From Paludibacteraceae bacterium (lineage in GTDB: Bacteria; Bacteroidota; Bacteroidia; Bacteroidales; Paludibacteraceae): 64,000 nucleotides of DNA. The position numbers and the translations under genes were made by a program. Shown here one piece after another: positions 1-8,239 of the stretch. The stretch covers positions 1-64,000 of the forward strand of contig JAEEMG010000034.1 of assembly GCA_016283095.1 (NCBI GenBank), given 5' to 3'. Positions within the stretch are counted from its first letter, which is position 1; every line of letters starts with the position of its first letter. Below the pieces are notes generated by a model. It was not told the DNA's origin, searched no databases, and saw only the letters and a list, made by a program, of their open reading frames with translations.

Positions 1-1159
1 GGTTATCCTTACCCATCAGTTTGATCAACTCTGCCTCATACGGCACTTTGAAAGAGATGTGTGCCTTCAACCTACCATTAGGCTTCTCAAAATGCGGATT
101 AAAAAAAACTTCGTCATCACCTCTGATCTGAGCTATATTCACGAATGACTCTTCACTTCCGTCGCTACTCATCAAATGAGGCAATTTCAATTCTGGATGA
201 TCTTCACACTCATCTTCATCAGCCATCACAAGATGCATTCTGCGGTCGGTGATGGAAAGAGAGTCAAGTGTAATCGCGTCAAACACATCGTTTGGAACCC
301 ACGACATAGTCATCGACATGTGTCCGTCAATATCCACGTCGACGGAATTGATTGTGGCTCCAGCCTCCTGAGTCATTTTACCAATCAAAAACTGTTTGAA
401 TTTCTCAAGAGCAATATCATTCTTCATCTGGTCAAACCAACTCTGCAAAGCCTGTTCGTTTGAAACAGGGATTGTCTGAGGCTTAAACATTGAGAATGCG
501 TTCATTATATCATCAGTACTCGTCTCTCCACTACCCATCTTCGGCAATTCCAAAGCCACAAGTTTGATATTCTTTCCAGCCAACTCCTTCTCTATTCTCG
601 AACGGTAATCGTCAAGATGAAGTTTTTTTGAATGTCCAGCGACGGGATCATTAAGGAAATCAGTGATAAGGAACACAAACTTAAGGTTATTTCTGCCTGT
701 ACGTGTCAAATCCTTTTCCAGATATTCAAGCATATTAAGCAAATCCGTATAGACTGTAAATTTCTTTCGTTCTTCCGCCGACGCAGGTTTATCATACACA
801 CGGTCGGCATAATTGACAAGACTCTGTCTCATTGCTGAGTTTACGATACCGAAACCGTTTGGCTCATTTTTTGCCTCACCTCCAAACTTGATGACAGATA
901 CATAATCACCGTCTTGAACAGAACGGAAAAAACTTTTCAAAGCTGGAACAACTATTTTTTCATATTTATTCATGGTTCCAGACACATCAATAGCGAAGAC
1001 ATAATCTGCGTGTTCATTTTTAAGTTCTTCGCCGAATTTTTTCATAAGTTCAGGAAAATCATTTGCCAACGCATCGAAAGCACGGTTGTCTTGTGCAGAA
1101 GACGTTGCAAATCCAAGCATCATCAACAAAAAAGAGATGTATATCTTAATCAATTTCAT
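1..1159 (-). CDS. von Willebrand factor A domain protein, secreted (partial, C-terminus outside window)
   Basis: The minus-strand frame stays open from an ATG at 1159-1157 to the window edge, giving 386 codons. Residues 1-23 form a signal peptide (MKLIKIYISFLLMMLGFATS, then SAQ). A vWA domain follows from about residue 51. It has the metal-binding MIDAS start DVSGT (D58, S60, T62) and a later acidic motif DFLNDP, within a Rossmann-type alternation of strands and helices. vWA domains bind a divalent metal and usually mediate protein-protein contacts; the partner here cannot be told. The C-terminal half after the vWA domain (from about residue 190) is not recognised. The gene is transcribed away from the upstream gene and is separated from it by a strong terminator hairpin, so it probably has its own promoter, although I see no clear TAnnTTTG box. 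The family call is firm and the role is open. Confidence 0.8.
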   Translation of the reverse strand, partial: MKLIKIYISFLLMMLGFATSSAQDNRAFDALANDFPELMKKFGEELKNEHADYVFAIDVSGTMNKYEKIVVPALKSFFRSVQDGDYVSVIKFGGEAKNEPNGFGIVNSAMRQSLVNYADRVYDKPASAEERKKFTVYTDLLNMLEYLEKDLTRTGRNNLKFVFLITDFLNDPVAGHSKKLHLDDYRSRIEKELAGKNIKLVALELPKMGSGETSTDDIMNAFSMFKPQTIPVSNEQALQSWFDQMKNDIALEKFKQFLIGKMTQEAGATINSVDVDIDGHMSMTMSWVPNDVFDAITLDSLSITDRRMHLVMADEDECEDHPELKLPHLMSSDGSEESFVNIAQIRGDDEVFFNPHFEKPNGRLKAHISFKVPYEAELIKLMGKDN

Positions 1160-1460
1160 ATAAACTTTGGTCTAAATCTAAAATCCTTTTTGTAATCACC
1201 TGTCTATTACAAAACAGAGCATAATACTCTATAAAAATACTATAAAATAAAATACACCTCACACTGTAAATTATTTTTTTTTACACAATTAACTATTTTT
1301 AATTTTTACAGATGTTGTGGGGCAGAAAAAAAGATGAGAATGACTGATTGATTTTGATTGCATGCTTAAAATTAAGATGATGGAAAGCAAACAAGTGTTA
1401 AATTCTTCATATTTCTTCAAATACTTTTGGGATTGCTATATAAATATTTAATTTTGTAAG
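1160..1460. other. Intergenic region upstream of the vWA gene
   Basis: This AT-rich stretch carries no convincing ORF or tRNA. It should contain the promoter of the vWA gene, but I could not find a clean TAnnTTTG box. The terminator hairpin of the next gene follows at 1461-1535. Confidence 0.5.
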
Positions 1461-1535
1461 AAAAAAAGAGATCATGGTTGTGCCGATGCTGGGATTAACC
1501 CAGATTCTCGGAGTGCAGGGGTGATCTCTTTTTTT
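1461..1535 (-). terminator. Long bidirectional terminator hairpin with inner stem-loops
   Basis: The outer arms (1461-1474 and 1522-1535, AAAAAAAGAGATCA and its complement) pair perfectly over 14 bp and supply a T-run on either strand. Inside lies a second stack: CCGA (1483-1486) with TCGG (1508-1511), and CTGGG (1489-1493) with CCCAG (1499-1503) around an ATTAA loop. It sits just after the stop codon of the 1548-2036 gene, so termination of that gene is the simplest role. The extra inner structure is more than a terminator needs. Confidence 0.75.
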
Positions 1536-1547
1536 GTGTATATGTGA

Positions 1548-2036
1548 TCACAAGTCATTAACGACTACATTATGAAGATAGTAGGCTATGCCCATGTTAT
1601 TAGATCTTAACACAAATTCAATTTTGAGATCATTGAATTGAGCATATCCGCGCCAGAAAGAATCGACAATACCCGGCTTTGTTTCGTGACCTTCTTTTGT
1701 AGCTTCATATTTAGGAATATCAATAAAATTCCATTCATTGATATGGCGTAGAGCATAAAAAGCTAAATTAACTTTTTCTTGACAGAACATCCTGTTTAAT
1801 GAATACACCTCAGTATATGAAGGCTTAGAGACTCTAAACTCACCGAATTTATCAATATTACAGAATTTTATTCGAGAAAGCATACCCTCAAACTGAATTT
1901 GAGGAAGATCAGTTTCAACTTGTTTCTTTACATCTTTTAATGACTTTATAGTTAGAATATTTTGTGATTTGTTTATTTTGTCTAAACCTTTTAACGCACA
2001 ATTAGTCATTCCGCATTTGTCACAATTCCCTTTCAT
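1548..2036 (-). CDS. Hypothetical protein with N-terminal cysteine cluster
   Basis: This is a 162-residue protein that I do not recognise. It starts MKGNCDKCGMTNC, so Cys5, Cys8 and Cys13 form a short cluster that could bind zinc. The rest is a mixed alpha/beta soluble sequence without signal peptide or membrane segment. It is a single gene with a strong hairpin terminator directly downstream and no obvious operon partner. The ORF is credible because of its length, normal composition and terminator, but no function can be assigned. Confidence 0.6.
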   Translation of the reverse strand: MKGNCDKCGMTNCALKGLDKINKSQNILTIKSLKDVKKQVETDLPQIQFEGMLSRIKFCNIDKFGEFRVSKPSYTEVYSLNRMFCQEKVNLAFYALRHINEWNFIDIPKYEATKEGHETKPGIVDSFWRGYAQFNDLKIEFVLRSNNMGIAYYLHNVVVNDL

Positions 2037-2387
2037 CTTTCTTTATTTAACACAGTTATCTCACTTCACACCATGTACTTTCCCTTCCATTTTTATACGG
2101 GAAACACATACAATCACAAATTGTTGTGAGGTAAAAAGAAAGCATATCAATGATTACAATTACCAGACGCCAAAATTTCATGTCGATTTGATTTCGTACT
2201 GTAATCCTTTTTATCATAATTTACTAATTTATAAATCAATGTTTTATATTCACAAAAACGCTGATAGTGATGACTAAACAAGCATTTTTATTACAAAATT
2301 AAGAAAACACGACTAAACTTCAAACAGATACAATTATACGCACAACCATAAATCAAACATCAACAGGCACATTATTCATAATTAATC
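2037..2387. other. Intergenic region, nothing recognised
   Basis: This is about 350 bp of AT-rich sequence between the 3-prime end of the L,D-transpeptidase gene and the start of the Cys-cluster gene. I see no RNA gene, no clear hairpin terminator and no credible ORF; the plus-strand open frame here has non-coding composition. Confidence 0.5.
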
Positions 2388-2972
2388 TTACTTAAATATC
2401 CACAACAATATACTCTTATTGCTGGAAGCTTTGATTTTCTTATCAAGATAAATCATCATATCATCGCATATTACCGGACATCCCAAACTAGCGGTGGTTG
2501 GATTATCACAGTAAGCATATTCGTAGGAATGAAGCACAATGTATCGCTTGTATGCATTGCTGTTTGTACTTTCCAATCCATGCATTTTATAATGGTAATG
2601 CACTCCGAATTTGCTATACGAACGTATTCCTAGTCTGTATTTTCCCTCCGACGAGCATCCACTTCCTTCTACATTGCTGAACACAACATTGTCGGCATCA
2701 CTTCCACCACCTACTCCATGGCTTACCAATGCTGTCTCTATTATCTTTCCGTTCTTCAGATCATAGATGAACATTCTTTTGGTAAACAGATTATAAGAAA
2801 AATCAATCAAGATACACCAATCCTGGTTCATGCCTTTTTGAGCCACAAACTTTTTTGCTTCTGCCGCTTTTTTATGGATCTTCGAAAGATCCGTCACCTC
2901 TGTGATTTCCACTCCTAAAGATGACAAACAAAAGCTGAATAAAAACAAAATAATACCTAATATTCTTTTCAT
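2388..2972 (-). CDS. Murein L,D-transpeptidase catalytic domain protein (YkuD-like), secreted
   Basis: This 194-residue protein begins with a signal peptide (MKRILGIILFLFSFCLSSLG). I chose this inner ATG over one 45 bp upstream because it gives a canonical signal peptide. The C-terminal half has the L,D-transpeptidase signature: a conserved HGLE histidine (His131) and the SLGCPVICDD motif with catalytic Cys165. Such enzymes form 3-3 crosslinks in peptidoglycan or attach proteins to it, in the periplasm. The form resembles the compact YkuD_2-type family common in Bacteroidetes. It lies 67 bp downstream of the last TonB-C array gene on the same strand, with no terminator seen between, so it may be the distal gene of that transcription unit. 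Confidence 0.8.
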   Translation of the reverse strand: MKRILGIILFLFSFCLSSLGVEITEVTDLSKIHKKAAEAKKFVAQKGMNQDWCILIDFSYNLFTKRMFIYDLKNGKIIETALVSHGVGGGSDADNVVFSNVEGSGCSSEGKYRLGIRSYSKFGVHYHYKMHGLESTNSNAYKRYIVLHSYEYAYCDNPTTASLGCPVICDDMMIYLDKKIKASSNKSILLWIFK

Positions 2973-3039
2973 ATCACATACTTTAATATTGATGGACTCG
3001 CGTCTCCCCTCCTCCATTTGCTAATCTTATTGCTATTTT

Positions 3040-4233
3040 TTATTCAAGACCTGTTTGTACATCATCTTTCTTCTCATCCGATAATCTGAAAAAGATTGGC
3101 AATATATACTTACAACGAATAGGCTCTCCCTTTTTCGTTGCAGGCTTCCATTTCGGCATCATACTCACAACACGGACAGCCTCTTCATCCAATGCAGGAT
3201 ATACACTTCGTGCGACTTCAACATCTGTGATAGAGCCGTCTTTTTCAATTGTAAATCTTACAATAACTCTACCTTGGATACTTGAGTCTTGTGCGGCTTT
3301 AGGATAAACCAAATTAGATTTTAGAAAATCAAGTAAAACTCTATCTCCTCCTGGAAATTCTGCTCGATGTTCATCTGCAATCATACCCACCATAATCATA
3401 TCATCGTCGTCATCATCCGATTCTGATTTTGAAACCATTTCTTTTTTACAAGATGTAGAATCTTTGTCTTCTCCTCTATCCATAAACCCCAATACTGGCA
3501 TATTTGCATATTGGGGGATTGAAGGTTCTGGCATAGAATGCAACAAAATAGTCACATGAAATTTTGAGCGGACCAGTCTGCCATTACTCATAGCAGGTTT
3601 CCAATTCTCCATCTTCTGAACGACACGAATAGCTTCTTTGTCAAAATCTGGATGTACAGGTTCTTTTACTCTCACGTTTGATATTGATCCGTCGTCTTCA
3701 ACATTAAAAATGACCACGACGGGAGTCTCTACAAGAGTATCTGACTTTAGTTTAGTAATGGGATAGTTTAGATTATTTATCAAAAAATCTACTATGTCAT
3801 AAGGACATTCAGCATGCACTATCTCATCAAACAGATCTTCTCCCTCCGCATAAACCGTATCTTCGACTGGAACAAAAGGCTTTTCTGGAAGATCTTCCAC
3901 TCCTACTCTACGAAAATCAAAAATTTCTCCTTCCATTTCATCCCCTGCATCTACCTCCATATTAGGATTAAAACGATCTGTAGTGCTTATCGAATTGCAC
4001 GAAGCCATCGTCATCATCGTCGCCAAACCAACAATCTTCACCGCTTTACCTGCGATCTTGCGTATATTCAGCTGATTCTCAATATATCGCATCTCCGACT
4101 CACACGCAGGACATGTGCCCAGACAGTCGCCTTTGTGTGTACACACTACTGGTTCGTATGGGATTTCATTTGCATCCGCTATCTGTTTGCGGATGGATTT
4201 TAATGTCTCACATGTCTTTTTTCCTTTGTACAT
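3040..4233 (-). CDS. Array paralogue 6: Cys-rich module plus two TonB C-terminal domains
   Basis: This 397-residue protein has three parts. Residues 1-60 are the array's common module, with Cys8 and the cluster C31-x5-C37-x3-C41-x2-C44 (CTHKGDCLGTCPAC). A short hydrophobic run (IVGLATMMTMASC) follows and ends in a lipobox-like Cys79. Then come two TonB C-terminal domains (about 133-235 and 290-390), each with the typical pattern VxVxVEKDGSIxxVxVxxS-P-LDEEAVRVVxxMPKWKPA. TonB C-terminal domains normally touch TonB-dependent receptors or serve as envelope interaction modules. There is no classical N-terminal TonB helix or proline-rich linker. An acidic DDDDDD stretch lies between the two domains. 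The start overlaps the upstream gene by 34 bp, suggesting coupled translation. Function is unknown beyond the domain call. Confidence 0.75.
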   Translation of the reverse strand: MYKGKKTCETLKSIRKQIADANEIPYEPVVCTHKGDCLGTCPACESEMRYIENQLNIRKIAGKAVKIVGLATMMTMASCNSISTTDRFNPNMEVDAGDEMEGEIFDFRRVGVEDLPEKPFVPVEDTVYAEGEDLFDEIVHAECPYDIVDFLINNLNYPITKLKSDTLVETPVVVIFNVEDDGSISNVRVKEPVHPDFDKEAIRVVQKMENWKPAMSNGRLVRSKFHVTILLHSMPEPSIPQYANMPVLGFMDRGEDKDSTSCKKEMVSKSESDDDDDDMIMVGMIADEHRAEFPGGDRVLLDFLKSNLVYPKAAQDSSIQGRVIVRFTIEKDGSITDVEVARSVYPALDEEAVRVVSMMPKWKPATKKGEPIRCKYILPIFFRLSDEKKDDVQTGLE

Positions 4234-4898
4234 TTTTTTACTGGTTTACGTGAATACATTCGATAGGATTTCCTTTTAGCAACATCAATTCCACCCATTA
4301 AAAATCCTTCATCTAATAAGGAGGTTACATTAAATTCTTTTAATAAGGTCACAATCAATAAAGTCGGAGTTTTTTCAGTAATTATTATACTTTTATCCAT
4401 ATAACCAAGGGAAGAAAATTCGAGAGCTGCATTTTCTGGCACCACTATTTCGTAGTTACCGTACAAATCTGTGTTCGTACAAATTGAAGTTCCTTTAATC
4501 ATTACATTTACGGACGGTAGAAGTGTATCTGTATCATTTTTGACAACACCTTTTACCTTTATATATTTCACAGAATCACTTTCTGAACTTGGGTTATTAG
4601 ATGTCACAACTTCATTTTGCTTAAAATCATTAGGAATCTCCGTTTCATTGCTGGCTACGACACTTGAAGCCAAAGACACCATCGAAGCCAAACCCACAAT
4701 CTTCACAGCTTTGCCTGCCATCTTGCGTATATTAAGCTGATTCTCAATATAACGCATCTCCGACTCGCACGCAGGACATGTGCCCATACAATCGCCTTTA
4801 TGTGTACACACTCTTGGCTCGTATGGAATATCATTGGCATCCGCTATCTGTTTACGGATGGACTTTAATGTTTCACATGTCTTTTTGCCTTTGTACAT
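4200..4898 (-). CDS. Array paralogue 5: Cys-rich module plus carboxypeptidase-regulatory-like domain
   Basis: This is 232 residues. The first 75 residues are almost identical to the neighbouring paralogues, with Cys8, Cys31, Cys37, Cys41 and Cys44 all present. The lipobox-like cysteine of the other members is replaced (LASMVSLASS, Ser79). In place of TonB domains it has a CarboxypepD_reg-like beta-sandwich at about 112-185: VKGVVKNDTDTLLPSVNVMI, then YGNYEIVVPE and LEFSSLGYMDKSI. These modules are common at the start of SusC/TonB-dependent receptors and other Bacteroidetes surface proteins. The last residues run into the start of the next gene in another frame (34 bp overlap). A TAA in the +1 frame just before that start suggests that a small indel removed the original stop. 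A TATTTTTG promoter box lies 28-35 bp upstream. Confidence 0.72.
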   Translation of the reverse strand: MYKGKKTCETLKSIRKQIADANDIPYEPRVCTHKGDCMGTCPACESEMRYIENQLNIRKMAGKAVKIVGLASMVSLASSVVASNETEIPNDFKQNEVVTSNNPSSESDSVKYIKVKGVVKNDTDTLLPSVNVMIKGTSICTNTDLYGNYEIVVPENAALEFSSLGYMDKSIIITEKTPTLLIVTLLKEFNVTSLLDEGFLMGGIDVAKRKSYRMYSRKPVKKCTKEKRHVRH

Positions 4899-4925
4899 AA
4901 GCTATCTATAATTAAGTTTGTCCTA

Positions 4926-4933
4926 CAAAAATA
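4926..4933 (-). promoter_or_regulatory. Promoter -7 box TATTTTTG for array genes 5, 6 and the L,D-transpeptidase
   Basis: Read on the minus strand the box is TATTTTTG, matching the Bacteroidetes TAnnTTTG consensus, and lies about 30 bp before the ATG at 4898. The surrounding sequence (TACAAAAATAGGA, then TGATGAATT on the plus strand) is repeated before the first array gene at 9441-9466, which supports a functional, co-duplicated promoter. A -33 element is not clear. Confidence 0.55.
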
Positions 4934-4999
4934 GGAGAAATGATGAATTTAGGAAAAATAATATAAACAGTTTTCATTAAGCATTTGCCTATAGTTCAT

Positions 5000-5767
5000 T
5001 TATATTTTGAACAAGATAGGCAAATAATATCTGCTTCTGACAATTTTTCCCTTATTCGTCGCAGGAATCCACTTTGGCATCTTGTTCACAAAATTGATAG
5101 CCGCTTCATCCAATGCAGGATGAACACTTCGAACGATATCAACATTGGTAATAGAGCCGTCTTTCTCAACAACAAAGCCTACAATCACTCGTCCCTGAAC
5201 ACCCCCATCACTAGGATAAACTAAATTATTCTTAATAAATGTCATAAGCGAGTCTTTCCCTTGAGGATATTGAGCTTTTTGATCTACTATTGAAAAAATC
5301 GCCGTATCTTCTCATGCTTCATCTATTGCATCCCAGGAATCCATTTCCTCTTTAGACGGGTGATACCCAGGACATACAGGTTCAAATGGTAGTGGAGGCG
5401 TAGGCGGAGGAGTATCTATAGGTTCACTTATCCCTTCAAAAGAAGAATCAGCAGACACAGAATCAAATTTTATTGTATCGACGGTATTGTTTTCACCTGA
5501 TGGTTGTGGCTGAGGAAGTTGAACATCATTGCACGATGCCAATGTCATCACCGTCGCCAAACCAACAATCTTCACAGCTTTCCCAGCCATTTTACGTATA
5601 TTAAGCTGATTCTCAATATAACGCATCTCCGACTCACATGTAGGGCATGTGCCAAGACAATCATCCTCAAGTGCACATTTAATAGGTGCATATGGGATGT
5701 CATTGGCATCCGCGATCTGTTTGCGGATGGACTTTAATGTATCACATATTGGTTTTCCATGGTTCAT
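5000..5767 (-). pseudogene. Array paralogue 4: Cys-rich module plus one TonB C-terminal domain, interrupted by an in-frame UGA
   Basis: Two open segments (5312-5767 and the frame through 5000-5245) are in the same reading frame and are separated only by one TGA at 5314-5312. Reading through, the bridging codons give EDTAIFSIVDQKAQYPQGKD and lead straight into the TonB C-terminal domain (NNLVYP, VVEKDGSITNVDIVRSVHPALDEAAINFV). This matches the linker found in the intact paralogues. Full length would be 255 codons: Cys module (Cys8, 31, 37, 41, 44), lipobox-like LASC with Cys79, a proline-rich linker, then one TonB domain. A single nonsense mutation is the simplest reading. UGA read-through is possible but unsupported, because UGA also ends other genes in this window (1548-2036, 17690-19546). 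Confidence 0.78.
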
Positions 5768-5810
5768 AAGATTCTTTTATTTCGTATTGATTATCAACTA
5801 TTTTTCTATA

Positions 5811-6989
5811 TCACTCATCTAACTTGAAAAGGACAGGCAATTTAAAGTTTGACCTGACAGCTGTATTCCTAATTGTTCCAGGCTTCCATTTCGGCATCTT
5901 TTTAACGACTCGAAAGGCCTCTTCTTTTAATAATTGATCATCACAAGATGAATGTATATTTGACAAAGATCCGTCCTTTTCTACAACAAACTCCACAATA
6001 ACACTATAATACTTGCCTGTATCCAAAGGCATGTCATCAGCATAGATAGTATTACAACGTCTTTCCCTCAAATCACTGCAAACCCAAAATCTACCAACAC
6101 CATCAAAATCAAACTGATTATCATATAAATAATAAGAGTCCAGCGCTTCTAAATCAGATTTTGAGTAGACTAAATTTTCTTTTAAGAAATCAAACAAGGC
6201 CTTTTTTCCACCTGGAAATTCCGCCTGCTTCTCTACTCTTACAAAACTTAAATCTCGATCGTCTGGAATATTGATATTGCAATGATCAAACGTTTTTCGA
6301 GGGACAAAAAATCCTAATGATTCATACCTGAAAAATATTGGCACATGGAACTTTGAACGTACAGGCTTGCCATTACACATTGCAGGTTTCCACTTCTCCA
6401 TTCCCTTCACCACACGAACAGCCTCTTCGTCTAAACATGGATATAGAGTTTTTTTAACCGCAACATTTGAAATTGATCCATCTTTCTCAACAATAAAAGA
6501 AATCGTGGCCGTACCTTCAATTCCTTCAACCATTGCGGCTTCTTTATAATGTACATTAAATATAAAATAAAATGCAAGACTATCTGGAGCTACAGCATGT
6601 ACCAATGTATCAAAAAGAACACTGTAATCAGTACATATTTCATCCTCTACAGGAATAAACGGAGTTTCCCCCTCTCTGTCTCCGATATAGTCATAAACTA
6701 ATTCTTTTTGATTTAATTCATCAGGAAGTATTGAAACATTATCTGTAATATTACACGCAGACATTGACATCGCCGTCGCCAAACCAACAATCTTTACTGC
6801 CTTGCCAGCCATCTTGCGTATGTTCAGCTGATCCTCAATATAACGCATCTCCGACTCGCATGCATGACATGTGCCCATACAGTCACCTTGGTGCGTACAA
6901 ACAACTGGTTCGTATGGGATTTCATTAGCGTCTGCTATCTGCTTACGAATTGCTTTCAATGTCTCACATTTATGTTTTCCTTGGTACAT
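5811..6989 (-). CDS. Array paralogue 3: Cys-rich module plus two TonB C-terminal domains
   Basis: This is a 392-residue protein with the array architecture: Cys module (Cys8, 31, 37, 41, 44; here GTCHACE), hydrophobic LATAMSMSAC ending in the lipobox-like cysteine, then two TonB C-terminal domains. The second domain has an insertion of about 45 residues (Tyr/Asp-rich) between its helix and first long strand. I chose the MYQGKHKC start, because CCT-ATG-TAC is conserved before the two upstream array genes; an ATG three codons upstream is the alternative. It is closely similar along its whole length to paralogue 2 (7056-8228), including long near-identical DNA blocks, so the two are a recent duplication. 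The spacing of 66 bp from paralogue 2 suggests one operon. Confidence 0.75.
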   Translation of the reverse strand: MYQGKHKCETLKAIRKQIADANEIPYEPVVCTHQGDCMGTCHACESEMRYIEDQLNIRKMAGKAVKIVGLATAMSMSACNITDNVSILPDELNQKELVYDYIGDREGETPFIPVEDEICTDYSVLFDTLVHAVAPDSLAFYFIFNVHYKEAAMVEGIEGTATISFIVEKDGSISNVAVKKTLYPCLDEEAVRVVKGMEKWKPAMCNGKPVRSKFHVPIFFRYESLGFFVPRKTFDHCNINIPDDRDLSFVRVEKQAEFPGGKKALFDFLKENLVYSKSDLEALDSYYLYDNQFDFDGVGRFWVCSDLRERRCNTIYADDMPLDTGKYYSVIVEFVVEKDGSLSNIHSSCDDQLLKEEAFRVVKKMPKWKPGTIRNTAVRSNFKLPVLFKLDE

Positions 6990-7055
6990 AGGCTTCAATT
7001 GTTTCGTCCGACGGAATACATTCCGTCGAAATAATCTATTATTTGCTTTTTTTTC

Positions 7056-8228
7056 TTAGTTTATTTTGAAAAGAACAGGCAAATTAAACTTTGATCTAAC
7101 TACCGTATCCCTGATTGTTGCAGGCTTCCATTTCGGCATCTTTTTAACGACACGAAACGCCTCTTCTTTTAACAATTGATTATCACAAGAAGAATGTATA
7201 TTTGACAAAGACCCATCTTTTTCTACAACAAACATCACATTAACTCTATAAAATTTGCCTGTATCCAAAGGAATGTCATCAGCATAGATAGTATTACTAA
7301 GTCCATTTCCTAAATCTTTGCAAATCCAAACCTTATTATCGTAATCACAATAATCAACATATAGATAATAAGGATCCAAATTTGCTTTCAAATCAGAGTT
7401 TGAATAGACCAAATTTGCTTTTAAGAATTCAAACAGAGCCTTTTTACCTCCTGGAAATTCCGCTTGCTTCTCTACTCTTACAAAATATAAATCTCGATCG
7501 TCCGGAATATTGATTTTGCAATGATCAAACGTTTTAGGAGGAATAAAAACTCCTAATGATTCATATCTGAAAAGAATCGGTATATGAAACCTTGAACGTA
7601 CAGGCTTGCCATTACACATTGCAGGTTTCCACTTCTCCATTCCATTCACCACACTAACCGCCGCTTCATCTAAACACGGATATAGAGAATCTTTAACCAC
7701 AACATTTGAAATTGACCCATCTTCCTCCACAATAAAAGAAATATTAACACTACCTTCAATTCCTTCATACATTGCAGGATCTCTATAACGTACATTAGTT
7801 AAAAAATAAAATGCCAAACTATCTGGAGCTACAGCATGTTCCACTTTATCAAAAAAGCCATTGCAATCAGCACAGATTTCATCCTCTATAGGAATAAAAG
7901 GAGTTTCTCCATCTCTTAACCCAACATTGCAATTTATTAATTCTTTTTGATATAATTCATTTGGAACAATTGAATTACTGTCTGTAGAATTGCATGCAGC
8001 TAACGTCATCACCGTCGCCAAACCTACAATTTTCACCGCTTTGCCTGCCATCTTGCGTATATTAAGCTGATTCTCAATATATCGCATCTCAGATTCACAC
8101 GCAGGACATGTGCCCATACAATCGCCTTGATGTGTACACACCACTGGTTCGTATGGTATTTCATTGGCATCAGCAATCTTCTTACGTATCGCTTTCAATG
8201 TCTCGCATTTATGTTTTCCTTGGTACAT
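7056..8228 (-). CDS. Array paralogue 2: Cys-rich module plus two TonB C-terminal domains
   Basis: This is a 390-residue protein. An ATG 90 bp upstream also opens the frame, but those 30 residues overlap the previous gene and are absent from all paralogues, so the MYQGKHKC start is preferred. The order is Cys module (Cys8, 31, 37, 41, 44), hydrophobic LATVMTLAAC with lipobox-like cysteine, TonB C-terminal domain 1 (ending GKPVRSRFHIPILFRYES), a linker with FVRVEKQAEFPGGKKALFEF, and TonB C-terminal domain 2 with a Tyr/Asp-rich insertion. It sits 11 bp after the stop of paralogue 1 and is likely co-transcribed and translationally linked with it. Confidence 0.75.
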   Translation of the reverse strand: MYQGKHKCETLKAIRKKIADANEIPYEPVVCTHQGDCMGTCPACESEMRYIENQLNIRKMAGKAVKIVGLATVMTLAACNSTDSNSIVPNELYQKELINCNVGLRDGETPFIPIEDEICADCNGFFDKVEHAVAPDSLAFYFLTNVRYRDPAMYEGIEGSVNISFIVEEDGSISNVVVKDSLYPCLDEAAVSVVNGMEKWKPAMCNGKPVRSRFHIPILFRYESLGVFIPPKTFDHCKINIPDDRDLYFVRVEKQAEFPGGKKALFEFLKANLVYSNSDLKANLDPYYLYVDYCDYDNKVWICKDLGNGLSNTIYADDIPLDTGKFYRVNVMFVVEKDGSLSNIHSSCDNQLLKEEAFRVVKKMPKWKPATIRDTVVRSKFNLPVLFKIN

Positions 8229-8239
8229 AGGCAAAAAAA

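Noticed and set aside
176-1195. Three plus-strand open frames (176-463, 632-838, 914-1195)
   Set aside because: They are shadows of the minus-strand vWA gene, which has a signal peptide and conserved MIDAS motif and covers the whole region.
1969-2277. Plus-strand open frame of 102 codons
   Set aside because: It overlaps the start of the Cys-cluster gene and then runs through AT-rich spacer; its composition is non-coding and no start signal is visible.
5312-5314. Genetic-code reassignment or selenocysteine at UGA
   Set aside because: UGA ends other genes here (for example 1548-2036 and 17690-19546), and no selenocysteine insertion element was recognised; a nonsense mutation is simpler.
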